DNA from: JAEZBP01 sp963832725
Lineage (GTDB): Bacteria; Myxococcota_A; Polyangia; Polyangiales; Sandaracinaceae
Reading direction: 5' to 3'
Assembly: GCA_963832725.1 (NCBI GenBank)
Contig: CAWHVG010000003.1
Span: 62,001-126,000, forward strand
DNA length: 64,000 nt
Positions 25,231-37,838 of the stretch are shown one piece after another (the stretch's first letter is position 1; every line of letters starts with the position of its first letter). The translations under genes and the position numbers were made by a program. The notes beneath the pieces were generated by a model that saw only the letters and a list, made by a program, of their open reading frames with translations, was not told the origin of the DNA and made no database searches.

Positions 25231-25673
25231 TCACTCGGTCGTGACCGTCTCGCCCTGACCCTCGATCGCGGCGTGGAGCGTGTGCCAGGCCAACGTCGCG
25301 CATTTGACGCGCATCGGGAACTCGGACACGCCGGCGAAGACCGCCAGCGTGTCCAGCGTCGCCTCGTCGGCCTCCGATTCGCCCTTCACCATCGACACGA
25401 ACCCGGCGAACATGTCGCGCGCCTCGCGCAGGGTCTTCCCTTTGACCGCCTCCGTCATGGTCGACGCGCTGGCGGTCGAGATGGCGCAGCCGGCACCCTG
25501 GAACCCGATGTCGCGGATCACGTCGCCTTCGACGACGACCTTCAGCGCCATCTTGTCGCCGCAGAGCGGGTTGTAGCCTTCGGCCTCGTGCGTCGCGCCC
25601 TCCGGAAAGCGGAAGTTGCGCGGGTTGCGCCCGTGGTCGAGCACGTACTCCTGGTAGAGCTCGCGCAGCTCGT

Positions 25674-25677
<4 letters not shown>
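25231..25677 (-). CDS. sufU: SufU-type Fe-S scaffold / sulfur acceptor
   Basis: A 148-aa IscU-like protein that accepts sulfur from SufS and is zinc-dependent in characterised Gram-positive members. The three conserved cysteines are at 39 (GYNPLCGD), 64 (GAGCAIS) and 126 (RVKCATLAW), with an Asp at 41. The segment between the second and third Cys has the SufU-type insertion (TEAVKGKTLREARDMFAGFVSMVKG). Its ATG overlaps the sufS stop (25674-25677), indicating coupled translation. Confidence 0.92.
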
Positions 25678-26941
<1,264 letters not shown>

Positions 26942-26945
<4 letters not shown>

Positions 26946-28240
26946 CCGTTCAGCTCCGCGATGCCTTCGCCGCTCGGGAGCCGACCGAGCACCGCCTCGC
27001 TGGCGCGCTTGGCCGTGGCCTCGTGCGGCATGTGCTCGAGCAGCGCTCGCACGAACGCGAAGGTCAACACGTCCCGCGCCTGCGCTTCGGGGATGCCGCG
27101 CGCACGCAGGTAGAAGAGCTGCGCGTCGTCGACCGCGCCCACGGTCGCGCCGTGGCTCGCCTTCACGTCGTCGGTCTCGATCTCGAGGTGCGGCTTGGTG
27201 TCGAGCGTGGCGTCGTCGCTCAGGAGCAGGTTGCGGTTCTCCTGGTGCACGTTGGCGCCCGGCGCCTCGCTCCGGACGATGCCCATCGCGTTGAAGACCG
27301 CGTGGCCCCTGCCGTCGAGCAGCCCGCGGTAGCGCGTGGTGCTCGTGGTGTGGGGCGCCGCGTGGTCCGCGAAGACCTGGTGGTCGACGTGCTCGCTCCC
27401 GTCCACGTGATAGACGCCTTCGAGCAGCGCCTCCGCCCCTTCGCCCGCCAAGACGGCGTCGAGCTCGAGGCGCGAGAGCGCGCCGCCGAGCGTCACGACG
27501 CGCGACGCATAGAACGCGTCGCGGCCGAGGCGCGCCGCCAGATGGGCGAGGTGGAAGCTGCGAGGCATGCCGATCAGCACACGCGCGTGGTCGAGGCGCG
27601 CGCCGTCGCGGACGTCGACCTCCGCCACCGCGTTGGTGAGCTGCGCGCCTTCATGCTCGGTCGCCAGGAAGCTCTCGATGAGCACGGCCTGACTGGCGCG
27701 CTCGGCGACGACCACCACCCGCGGATAGCTCGCGGTCGGGGCCGCGCCGCCGGGCGCGACGTGCACGATGTGGATCGGCCGCTCCACCACCGCGTTCGGC
27801 TCGATGGTCAGGAGCAGCCCGTCCGTGAAGAGCGCGGCGTTCAGGGCGGCGAAATGCTCCTTGGGCGCGATGGCGCCGAGCACCGACTCGAGCGCCGCCG
27901 GCTCCTCGCGGAGCGCCTCGGCCAGGCTCCGGACGCGCACGCCCGCCGGCACGTCGCTGGCGTCCCAGCGCGGCGTTCGATTGGCCAGGACGACCCGGAA
28001 CGCGCCGTCGTCGCTCAGCGCGGCGAGCGCGGCCTCGTCGACGGATTCCTTCCGCCGGCTCGAACGCCGTGTCCACCACCTCGCGGATCGACGTGAAGCG
28101 CCACTTCTCGTTCTTCTTGCCCGGAAACCCGCCTTCGTGAAGGCGCGCCGACGCCTCGCGGCGAAGCTCGGCCAGCCACGCCGGCCCCTCGCTCGCGGGG
28201 TGCTCGGGCACCCGGGACAGCAACCCTGTGCTTCGCTCGC

Positions 28241-28244
<4 letters not shown>
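26942..28244 (-). CDS. sufD: SufD, Fe-S assembly complex subunit, frameshifted
   Basis: Partner of SufB and SufC in the Fe-S assembly complex, about 434 aa. The N terminus (MSERSTGLLSRVPE ... PGKKNEKWRFTSIREVVDTAF) and C-terminal beta-helix (FLATEHEGAQLTNAVAEV, DVKASHGATVGAVDDAQLFYLRARGI, FVRALLEHMP) are both typical. They lie in different frames because of one extra base at 28044-28048: restoring GATC from GATTC (plus strand) gives EGSVDEAALAALSDDGAFRVVLANRTPRWDASDVPAG. It overlaps sufC and sufS by ATGA. The gene is probably intact in the organism. Confidence 0.9.
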
Positions 28245-29002
<758 letters not shown>

Positions 29003-29053
29003 GGTCGGAGTCTCTCTCGCGTTGATTTCAAGCTCTTCGTCGGTTTGCGGGGG

Positions 29054-30489
<1,436 letters not shown>

Positions 30490-30493
<4 letters not shown>

Positions 30494-30984
30494 GGGGTGC
30501 CCCGATCTCCTTCGGTGGGGTGGGCCTGGACGGCGGCCCGGCTGCGCCCAATCGACACGAGCGGGGGTGCGGCGGGCTGCGCCATCTCGGCGAGCGTGAT
30601 CTGCTGGAGGGCCTCGGCGATGGCCTCGTTGATGAGCTGCCAGTTGCCGCGGACGACGCAGCGGCTCGAGAGCTCGCAGTCGTCGTGGTCGGCGTCGACG
30701 CCGCCGCACTCGGTCACCCCGATCGGCCCTTCGAGCGCCGCGATGACCTCTGCCACGGTCACCTCGTCCGGCCGGCGCGCCAGCCGGTAGCCGCCACGGG
30801 CTCCCCGCGTGCTATCGACCACGCCTTCGCGGCCCAGCTGCTTGAGGATCTTGCTGACCGTCGGCTGCGGGATCCCGGTCTCGGCCGCGAGGTCCCGCAC
30901 CGACCGCACGTCGTCGTGCGGCAGGGTCGCCAAGCGGGTGCCGAGCACCACGCCGTAGTCCGCGATTCGGGAAATCCGCAGCAT
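30490..30984 (-). CDS. sufR: Rrf2-family Fe-S regulator of the suf operon
   Basis: Winged-helix regulator of the Rrf2/IscR family, probably an Fe-S sensor that adjusts suf expression. ATG at 30984 (MLRISRIADYGVVLGTRLAT) is the family start. The helix-turn-helix is about 27-55 (RDLAAETGIPQPTVSKILKQL), the wing about 57-72 (STRGARGGYRLAR). Three cysteines, 93, 103 and 109 (TECGG, DDCELSSRC), match Fe-S ligands of this family. It is the first gene of the operon and overlaps sufB by ATGA, so autoregulation is likely. A perfect palindrome lies at the transcription start. Confidence 0.92.
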
Positions 30985-31008
30985 TTCTCGGGTCTTGCCG
31001 GTCAAATG

Positions 31009-31023
31009 GGACCGCGCCGGTCC
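31009..31023. promoter_or_regulatory. Candidate SufR operator palindrome
   Basis: GGACCGCGCCGGTCC is a perfect 6-bp inverted repeat with a 3-base centre. It abuts the downstream edge of the -10 hexamer of the suf promoter, covering the expected transcription start. Its position suggests repression by the Rrf2 regulator; no binding data exist for it. Confidence 0.45.
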
Positions 31024-31052
31024 TCTATGAGGCCGCACGGGTGCAGGGTCAA
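31024..31052 (-). promoter_or_regulatory. Promoter of the suf operon
   Basis: Minus-strand TTGACC (31052-31047), 17 bases, CATAGA (31029-31024). The leader to the sufR ATG at 30984 is about 30-35 bases, unlike the leaderless arrangement of many neighbours, and includes the palindrome. Confidence 0.6.
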
Positions 31053-31154
31053 GGGGAAAGTATAGACGCCCGACGTGCCGCCGGGAGGCCTCCCGGAAGC
31101 CAAGCCTAGCGCGGCGGCGCGCTCAGGGTAGGGCGAGTGCCTCGGCCTGTGGCT

Positions 31155-31508
31155 TCAGACCGAGAAGGACGACCCGCAGCCACAGTCCTTCTTGGCGTTC
31201 GGGTTCTTCCAGCGGAACCCGTACTCCACCAACCCGTCGTTCCAGTCGAGCACCGAGCCCTCTAGGTACTTGATGGACCGCTTGTCGACGAGGAGCTGCA
31301 GCCCGTCGAGGTCCATGATGAAGTCTCGCCCGTCGCGAACCGCCTCGGCGAGCTCGAAGTGATAGCTCAGGCCCGAGCAGCCGCCGCCCTTGACCCCCAC
31401 GCGGATGCCCACGTGCTGGCCCTCGGCCTCGGCGAGCTTCTGCTTGCCCATCTCGACGGCGCGCGCCGTCACCGTGATCGGCGCCTCGTTCTCCACGACT
31501 TCGCTCAT
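31155..31508 (-). CDS. A-type Fe-S carrier (HesB/IscA/ErpA family)
   Basis: A 117-aa carrier that passes Fe-S clusters to apoproteins. The three conserved cysteines are at 44 (GGGCSGLSY), 109 and 111 (KKDCGCGSSF). ATG at 31508 (MSEVVENEAPITVT) is taken because a promoter lies at 31515-31543, inside the longer open frame. It stands just upstream of the suf operon on the same strand but with its own promoter. Whether it corresponds to IscA, SufA or ErpA cannot be told. Confidence 0.92.
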   Translation of the reverse strand: MSEVVENEAPITVTARAVEMGKQKLAEAEGQHVGIRVGVKGGGCSGLSYHFELAEAVRDGRDFIMDLDGLQLLVDKRSIKYLEGSVLDWNDGLVEYGFRWKNPNAKKDCGCGSSFSV

Positions 31509-31514
31509 GGCCGA

Positions 31515-31543
31515 ACCATAGTGCTGAGCGGGCGCCGCGTCAG
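31515..31543 (-). promoter_or_regulatory. Promoter of the A-type carrier gene
   Basis: Minus-strand CTGACG (31543-31538), a 17-base spacer and TATGGT (31520-31515), then 6 bases to the ATG at 31508. This predicts a leaderless transcript and fixes the start. Confidence 0.55.
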
Positions 31544-31684
31544 CCGGGGTGCGCTCGGGAACGCGTCGGTGTGCCACGACGGCCCCTTGGAGGCCGCGGT
31601 CGGAGAGGGCGCGCACCGGGTGCCAGTGTGTCAGAAAGCATCAGCGAAGCGACGGCGGACCGTCGGACGTCAACGGACGTTGCG

Positions 31685-31713
31685 TTGGCGAGGCCCGACC
31701 AATTTGCGACAAT
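31685..31713 (+). promoter_or_regulatory. Promoter of the MopE-like lipoprotein gene
   Basis: TTGGCG (31685-31690), 17 bases, GACAAT (31708-31713). Transcription would start near 31720, giving a leader of about 65 bases with GGAGGGA before the ATG at 31785. Confidence 0.5.
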
Positions 31714-31784
31714 CGCGCGCAACGCGCCTCTCGCCGTGCCGATGAGGGGGAGCGACGGTCGCTCGGCCGTCCTGGAGGGAACAC

Positions 31785-34424
31785 ATGAGAGAGCTTGGAA
31801 GGGCCGCCCTTGTGGGTGGCTTCGTCTTGACGTTGGTCGCGTGCGGCGGCTCGAACGGTGACGATGGCGACGGCGGCTTCGACGGCCAGGTCAACCCACC
31901 GGGCTCCGACGGTGGGGGCGGACGCGGAGACTCAGGGCGCGACGCCGGCCACACGACCACCTGCTCGCGCGACTCCGACTGCGACGACGGCCTCTACTGC
32001 ACCGGAGTCGAGCGCTGCATGCCGGGAGCCTCCGCCGCGGGCGCGGACGGCTGTGTGGCGGGCACCGCGCCCTGCACGTCGACGCAAACCTGCGACGAGG
32101 CCACCTCGAACTGCACCGACAACGCGTGCGCCGACGGCGGCGACGCCGACGGGGACGGCGACCTCCGCCCCGAGTGCGGCGGCCACGACTGCAACGACGA
32201 CGATTCGACCGTCTACAGCACCGCGCAGGAGGTGTGTGACGACGCCGGCGTCGACGAGGATTGCGACCCGAGCACGATCCGCAACGACACGCCGGGATCG
32301 ATGGACGGCGACATGGATGCGGACGGCTACGTCAGCACCGCGTGCTTCAACACTCTGCCGGACGGCACCGAGAACCGCGGCAGCGACTGCGACGACACCG
32401 CAGCGAACGTCCACCCGGGCGTGATGGACGGGTGCGGAGGGGTCGACGACGACTGTGACGGAACGATCGACGAAGACCCGGACCGCACCTTCTACGAGGA
32501 CGTGGACGGAGACTCCTATGGAGTGGTTGCGACGACGGTCACGGCCTGTTCGGCCCCGAGCGGCTTCGCGGTGAACTCGGGCGACTGCAACGACGGTAAC
32601 TTCAACGTCCACCCTGGGGCGGCCGAGGTCTGCAACGGACTCGACGACAACTGCGACGGTACGATCGACAACCCGCCGGCGCCGATGACCTGCAGCTGCG
32701 TCGATGGAGCCAGCCAGCAGTGCGGGCCGACAACAGATGTGGGCGCATGCACGTACGGAACGCAGACCTGCGTCTCCGGCGTTTGGTCCACCTGCGCCGG
32801 AGCGGTCATGCCGAGTGCCGAGATCTGCAACGGCGCGGACGACGATTGCGACGGAACGACCGACGACATGGACCCGGACATCGGAACCGGCGATCCGGGA
32901 ACGACCGGTGCGGTAATCTACTACCACGACGGAGACAGTGACGGGAGCGGTGACTCGAGCATGCCTCTTCGCCGCTGTGCGCCCCTCGCTGGCTACGTGC
33001 TGGCCGGAAACGACTGCAACGACTCGCGGCGTCCGACATCCATCCGGGCGCGGCCGAGATCTGCGACGGGATGGACGACAACTGCAACCACATCCGCGAC
33101 GATCGGCCGGGTGGGTGCCGTTGCACCAACGATAGCACGCAGTCGTGCGGTATCGACACGGGCGCATGCAGCATGGGCTCACAAACCTGCATTTCGGGCG
33201 ACTGGGGAGCGTGTGGCGGGCAGGGGCCAGTTGCCGAGCTGTGTGACAGCGTCGACAACGATTGCGACGGCACGGTCGATGAGGGCGTCCAGATGCCCTT
33301 CTGGATCGACTCGGACCACGACGGCCGGGGCGATGCCAACGCGTCACCGACGTACCTCTGTGGTGCAACCATGGACTACGTCGCGAACCATGACGACTGC
33401 AACGATATGAATGCAAACGTGTATCCGGCGGCCACCGAAGTATGCAATGGTATTGATGACAACTGTGATCATCTGATAGATCCGGGTTGCCATTGCACGA
33501 ATGGGGACACTCGATCCTGTAGCAGTGATGTCGGTATTTGTGTTCAAGGGACTCAAGCCTGCTCTGGCGGTGAGTGGGGGATGTGCGATGGAGGGATGTT
33601 CGGTACGGAGGAATCGTGCAATAATGCGGATGATGACTGCGACGGTACGATCGATGAGGGTGTCACGAGTACTTTTTACCAGGATGGTGACAGCGACGGC
33701 TACGGGAACCCAGCCGTGACGATGGACGCGTGCTCCGCCCCGCTGGGATATGTCTCGCCAAGAAGCGTCAACGATTGCGATGATACGTCCTCCGATCGCT
33801 CTCCCGCGCTGAACGAAGACGTCTATCCGTGCGACGGGCTCGACAACGACTGCGACACGGTCGTTGATGAAACCACTGATCCGTCTACGGCGACGGGGCG
33901 CCACCTCTACTATCGGGATCAGGACGGCGACGGGTACGGAGTCGCCGGGACCACGGCACGTGCGTGCTCCGCCGCCCGCGGGCTTCGTGGACAGGAGCGG
34001 GGATTGTTTCGACGTCGGAACGCGAGCAGCGTTGATTCATCCTGGGGCAGACATTCCAGCCCAGGGGCACTGCGGCGGAGCCGATATCTGTACGGGCCTG
34101 TTCGGTGCCGGTTGCTACGTTGCTGTGGCCTGCTCTGCGTGTCCAGGCGGCGTCCGATATGAGTGCTCTGGACCTGTCAACTGGGACTACAACTGTGATG
34201 GTACGACCGAGGTGCAGAACGCATCTTGTTCGACCACAGATAACTATCCCCCATTGCATTATTATACCTCGCACGGTACGCAGGGTGCTCAGACGCCGCA
34301 GACGGCGTCTGCATGCGGCACTAGCGTCACTTACGCCGATTGCTGCTGTACTAGCCACCTCGATGCTTCGACGTGCGGCGCGAGTTGCCTCCTTTCTTCG
34401 CCGCAACCCCTGGGCTGCCGCTAG
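31785..34424 (+). CDS. MopE-like Cys/Asp-repeat lipoprotein, frameshifted
   Basis: An exported protein of about 880 aa. MRELGRAALVGGFVLTLVAC is a lipoprotein signal. The rest repeats a unit of the type D-G-D-x-D-G-Y, then D-C-N-D, H-P-G-A-x-E-x-C-N-G-x-D-D-N-C-D-G-x-x-D-E, the putative metal-binding motif of MopE-like proteins (for example VCNGLDDNCDGTID, SCNNADDDCDGTIDEG). Interspersed CS..GxQ/TC segments resemble other myxobacterial surface proteins. Two frame changes: near 33027 (one base missing; restores ASDIHPGAAEICDGMDDNC) and near 33980 (one extra; restores PPAGFVDRSGDC). The last kilobase is clearly less GC-rich than the first. Binding of calcium or copper is a family-based guess. 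Confidence 0.8.
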
Positions 34425-34597
34425 TCACCCGGAATAGCAGTGAGTGGTAAACCCCCGGCGATCCATCGGCGTGCGAATCAAGGAACGACGACGAGGAATA
34501 CCAAAGGTATTTCGAGGAGGAGTGACGCTGAGTCGCGCGTCGAGGGCCGGTGGGGATTTTGCCACGAATCTCTGAGACGGGTGACTAGTATCCCCAG

Positions 34598-34614
34598 CCC
34601 GAATCTCATTCGGG
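34598..34614 (+). terminator. Small terminator-like hairpin
   Basis: CCCGAAT (34598-34604) and ATTCGGG (34608-34614) pair around a CTC loop, followed by GTTT. It lies about 175 bases past the MopE-like stop and could end that transcript. Confidence 0.35.
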
Positions 34615-34672
34615 GTTTCGTGGGGGTAGCACGCACCTGCACTGTGGTTCGGTCTCGAGCCGTACCGTCACC

Positions 34673-34706
34673 CCGAAGCTCGACACGAGCGCGGTTCGAG
34701 CTTCGG
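34673..34706. repeat. Perfect 11-bp inverted repeat
   Basis: CCGAAGCTCGA (34673-34683) and TCGAGCTTCGG (34696-34706) are separated by 12 bases, about 100 bases upstream of tRNA-Arg. No T run follows. Function unknown. Confidence 0.6.
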
Positions 34707-34803
34707 CCCGCCGGCTCTAGCCCGTCCCGAGCAAGATCCAGCAAGGAGGCTCGTGGACGTTGCGCGGGCTTGGTGCCTGCGGTATTGCTGGCGCCGTCCG
34801 AAG

Positions 34804-34877
34804 GGACTCTTAGCTCAGCTGGATAGAGCGTCGGCCTCCGGAGCCGAAGGTCACAGGTTCGAATCCTGTAGGGTCCG
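34804..34877 (+). tRNA. tRNA-Arg (anticodon CCG)
   Basis: A complete cloverleaf: acceptor GGACTCT pairs with AGGGTCC (one G-U), D arm GCTCAGCTGGATAGAGC, anticodon stem TCGGC/GCCGA with loop CTCCGGA giving anticodon CCG for CGG codons, variable loop AGGTC, and T arm ACAGGTTCGAATCCTGT. The 3' CCA is not encoded. A strong terminator follows directly. Confidence 0.95.
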
Positions 34878-34880
34878 CTG

Positions 34881-34913
34881 AACGCCCGCGCCGAACATCT
34901 CGGCGCGGGCGTT
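34881..34913 (+). terminator. Terminator of tRNA-Arg
   Basis: AACGCCCGCGCCG (34881-34893) pairs perfectly with CGGCGCGGGCGTT (34901-34913) around a 7-base loop; two more T residues follow. It starts 3 bases after the tRNA. Confidence 0.8.
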
Positions 34914-34940
34914 TCGCGTCCGGGGACCAGGCCGCAGGCG

Positions 34941-34969
34941 TTTCGCTCGCCCGCCGAGTTCCGTATCCT
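34941..34969 (+). promoter_or_regulatory. Promoter of the GspE-N-like gene
   Basis: TTTCGC (34941-34946), 17 bases, TATCCT (34964-34969), then 9 bases to the ATG at 34979, predicting a leader of two bases or less. The -35 is weak. Confidence 0.4.
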
Positions 34970-34978
34970 GCCCGCTCG

Positions 34979-35641
34979 ATGGATCTCGAGGAGCTGCTGG
35001 TGCAGGAGGGGGTGGCCGCGCCGCCGGAGCAGATCCGGGGGGTGCTGGCGCTCGCCTCCAGCGACGGGCGGCACGCGGTCGCGGCGTTGGTCGAGGAGGG
35101 GGTGATCGGGGAAGACGTGCTCGCCGATCTCTTGGCTCGCGCGGCCGGGACGGTGGTCGTCGATCTGGATCGAGGCACGCTGGACGCCGACGCGGCGCAC
35201 GTCTTGTCCGGGGCGGAGGCTCGCGAGCTCCTGGCGATCCCGGTGGCGATGGCCGGCGGGAAGCTCCGCGTGGCGTTCGCCAACCCGCTCGACCTACGCG
35301 CGCGGGAGACGGTGGAGCAAGCCAGCGGGATGCCGGTTCAGCCGCTCGTCGGCACGCTGACGGGGGTTCGAGAGGCGGTCGAGCGCGCGTACGCAGCCCG
35401 GACGACCCGGGTCGTTCGGCCGGCGCTGAGCGAGATGCCGCAGGAGAACACCCGCAAGGTCGCCAGCCCTCACGCGACGGAGCCGGGCAAGGACACGGCG
35501 CCGCTCCACAGGCTCGAGCAGGAAGCGACGATCGAGCAGCGGCACGAAGCGCTGCTGCTCGCCCTCATCGAGCGAGGGGTGCTCACGCGGGCGGACTACG
35601 TCGAGGCGCTCAAGCGTTTGCTCGCCGGGAAGCGCGACTAG
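34979..35641 (+). CDS. GspE/MshE N-terminal-domain protein
   Basis: A 220-aa cytoplasmic protein. Residues about 1-140 resemble the N-terminal domain of type II secretion/pilus ATPases (MshEN): LEELLVQEGVAAPPEQIRGVLALAS, VAALVEEGVIGEDVLADLLARAAG, ELLAIPVAMAGGKLRVAFANPLDLRARETVEQASGMPVQPLVG. The ATPase domain is absent. In other proteins this domain can bind cyclic di-GMP; I do not see enough here to claim it. The C-terminal 60 residues are charged and helical, ending in a second small segment (LIERGVLTRADYVEALKRLL). Stand-alone gene behind the tRNA. Confidence 0.75.
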   Translation: MDLEELLVQEGVAAPPEQIRGVLALASSDGRHAVAALVEEGVIGEDVLADLLARAAGTVVVDLDRGTLDADAAHVLSGAEARELLAIPVAMAGGKLRVAFANPLDLRARETVEQASGMPVQPLVGTLTGVREAVERAYAARTTRVVRPALSEMPQENTRKVASPHATEPGKDTAPLHRLEQEATIEQRHEALLLALIERGVLTRADYVEALKRLLAGKRD

Positions 35642-35952
35642 ATGTCACGATCTGCACACTGGAGCGAGAGCAGCGACGGGAATGTCACGCTCTCGTGCCC
35701 CTCCAGGCCACCGATCGTCTCCTGACGCCGGCATTCCTTCGTCCGGACAACTGGCCCGCTGGCTGCATGCGCTCCCCGCTCGCGGAGGAGATGGTGCGCG
35801 GAGCGCTCGCGGCGTTCGGCGGGGCACACGGCTGTGTAGTCTCGGTCCGGGGCCGCTTGACACGCCACCGGGCGACCGGTAGCGTCCGCGCGATTTGCGG
35901 GCTGGGGCAACTGCGCCACAGCTCGTCTGCCCGCGGCGAGCGGAGGAGCGAG
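35642..35952. other. Intergenic region with one promoter
   Basis: No gene is seen in these 311 bases. TGTCACGNTCT occurs twice (35642, GATGTCACGATCT; 35680, AATGTCACGCTCT), a short direct repeat about 39 bases apart. A consensus-like promoter for the next lipoprotein is at 35857-35885. Confidence 0.5.
35857..35885 (+). promoter_or_regulatory. Promoter of the Cys-rich lipoprotein gene
   Basis: TTGACA (35857-35862), exactly 17 bases, TAGCGT (35880-35885). Transcription would start near 35892, giving a leader of about 60 bases with GGAGCGAG before the ATG. Confidence 0.6.
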
Positions 35953-37702
35953 ATGAACAAGCGGCTGAGCTTTTTATTGGTGTTGAGCGCGACTGCGCTC
36001 GCATGGAGCGGGTGTGACAACAACGGCCCCACGGACGGTGGAACCGGGTGCACCGACGGGTCGATCTGCTTCGATGACGCGGGAGGCGGCGGCGACGACG
36101 CGGGTCCGATGGCCGATTCCGGGCCGATGGACGACGGTGGCGGGGGCGGCGGTGCGATCGTGCCAGGGCGCCGGCAGCGCCGGTGGCACGTGCGGCGTGG
36201 GAGCATGTGCGGGTCCGACTTGCAGTGCTTCTCTGAGACCATCATGGGCTCATCCGGGGCGCTCACTCTCCGCACCGCATTCGGGATTCCGAGCGTGATG
36301 CCCGACCCGTCGAACCCAGGTGGATACGTTTCCTCCACGACCGACGTTCCGATCTGGGTTCGCGCCCGGCGGGCAGTGCAGCCAGGCATGTGCTCCGCCC
36401 ACCGGAAGCACTGCGGATTCCTGCCCGGCCTGCTCCACGTGCACCACGAGCCTGGGCGGGTCGCCGTCCTTCTCGTCGGTTGGCCTGACCGAGCAGTACT
36501 TCGACGTCAACATGTACACGAGTGACGCCGATCCCGGGATCTGCCGCGCGAACTGCACCTTCGACCCGTCGACGAACGACTGCCAGCCCGGCTACAGCTG
36601 TGATGTGGCGGAGAACGTCTGCCTCGAGGCCTGCACCGACGACTCGCAGTGCAACCTGGGCTGGGACGTGACGCGTCATGACGGTCTGGTCGCCGTGATC
36701 GACGGGGCGCAGACCTGCAACACCGTCACCGGCCGATGCGAGTGGATGCCTCCCAGCTGACGCCGCGTACGGCTCGGAGTGCCAGTCGACTTCCGACTGC
36801 CCCGCGGACGTCGGTCTCTGCATCATCGGTGGCCACTGCACGACCTACCAGTGCAACGCCGCCGATTCGGCGGGCAACCCGCTGCACCCCTGTCCTGGTA
36901 GCGCAGTCTGCGTGGGCGTGGGCGGAAACATGGGTTCCCTCTGCCTCGACACCTGCACCTCCGCCATGGACTGCTACGACGGCGTGGCTTGCTCGCCGCA
37001 GTCCGGCCTTCCCGGCGGCGCGACGGGCCTCTGCTCGGTCGTCTGCCAGAACGACAGCGAGTGCAAGAGCAACGAGGCGTTGCGTCTCGGTGGATTCTCG
37101 GATCCGTCGTACGGCACCTGCCAGCCGCGTTGTGACACCACTGCACAGGATTGTGCCAACGCGCGGGACTATTGTCAGGTGCCGACGAGCACGGCGCCGG
37201 ACTACGGCGGTGGCTACGGCTTCTGCTGCCCGCTCGACCAGGTGTGTACGGCGGACGGAGACTGCTACGGAACGCAGGCGTGCGAAGTCCTCGCGGACGA
37301 CGCCCGCGGCCTTTGTGTCGAACGGATGCCAGAGCGACTCCGATTGCACGGATGCGAGCTCTTCCGAGTTGCCGCATCCAGCCCGGTGGCGAGACCTGCA
37401 CGGTGGACAGCGACTGCAACAGCGGTAGCTGCACCGTCGGGCACCTGCGCTCCGCGAGCACGTACGGTGTTTGCCGCGTGTTCGGTGGCGAGTGCGCGGT
37501 GTCGCCGGATGCCAACATGGACGGCATCCCGGACATCCCCCTCCGCGGCGATCCGCAGTGCCTGGAGAGCCAGCGCTGCAACTCCTCCAACACCTGCGAG
37601 GATCGGCCGGTCAGTACGCCCGACGCCGGTACCGCGGCCGACGGTGGCGCGGCCGACGGTGGCGCGGCCGACGGCGGCGTGCCCGACGGCAGCGCCGGCT
37701 GA
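35953..37702 (+). CDS. Large Cys-rich lipoprotein, heavily frameshifted
   Basis: An exported protein of about 580 aa. MNKRLSFLLVLSATALAWSGC is a lipoprotein signal, followed by a Gly/Asp linker. The body has many short Cys motifs typical of myxobacterial surface proteins (ADPGICRANCTFDPSTNDCQPGYSC, SLCLDTCTSAMDCYDG, CQNDSECKSNEAL, CTVDSDCNSGSC). It ends in a tandem AADGG repeat. Six frame changes are needed (near 36165, 36195, 36350, 36756, 37318 and 37385), five of them +1. Between them every segment keeps the same Cys style and codon use, so a real single gene is likely. So many changes in one gene could also mean decay; I favour sequence error because damage is equally common in essential genes here. 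Ligand unknown. Confidence 0.65.
37636..37680 (+). repeat. Three 15-bp tandem repeats encoding AADGG
   Basis: GCGGCCGACGGTGGC is repeated three times near the end of the Cys-rich lipoprotein, the last copy with one change. It encodes an acidic, flexible C-terminal tail. Confidence 0.7.
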
Positions 37703-37725
37703 TACGGCCTAACGGCCACGTCGAG

Positions 37726-37756
37726 GAGCCCCGGCGCTGCGGTGCCGGGGCTCTTT
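37726..37756 (+). terminator. Terminator of the Cys-rich lipoprotein gene
   Basis: GAGCCCCGGC (37726-37735) pairs with GCCGGGGCTC (37744-37753), loop GCTGCGGT, followed by TTTG. It lies 23 bases after the stop. Confidence 0.75.
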
Positions 37757-37769
37757 GCGTGTGACGCGC

Positions 37770-37797
37770 TTGATCTGACGCGCCGATGGCGTACCCT
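37770..37797 (+). promoter_or_regulatory. Possible promoter of the 48-aa basic protein gene
   Basis: TTGATC (37770-37775), 16 bases, TACCCT (37792-37797). Transcription would begin near 37804, 35 bases before the ATG. Confidence 0.4.
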
Positions 37798-37838
37798 CCG
37801 CCCTCCCTCAGAACGGGGGGCCCTTTTCGAGGTGGACG

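Larger units (their letters stand above)
34425..34803. other. Lower-GC intergenic stretch between the MopE-like gene and tRNA-Arg
   Basis: No gene is visible. The sequence is less GC-rich than the window average, continuing the composition of the end of the MopE-like gene. It contains two hairpins: CCCGAAT/ATTCGGG at 34598-34614 followed by GTTTCG, and a perfect 11-bp inverted repeat at 34673-34706. No integrase or partial tRNA copy is seen. Confidence 0.5.

Noticed and set aside
34425..34877. Genomic island integrated at tRNA-Arg
   Set aside because: No integrase, no second copy of the tRNA 3' end, and the lower-GC DNA lies upstream of the tRNA, not at its 3' end.
35953..37702. Calling the Cys-rich lipoprotein a pseudogene
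   Set aside because: Six frame changes look like decay, but single-base shifts are equally present in essential genes, and the coding style between the shifts is uniform with no in-frame stop inside segments.
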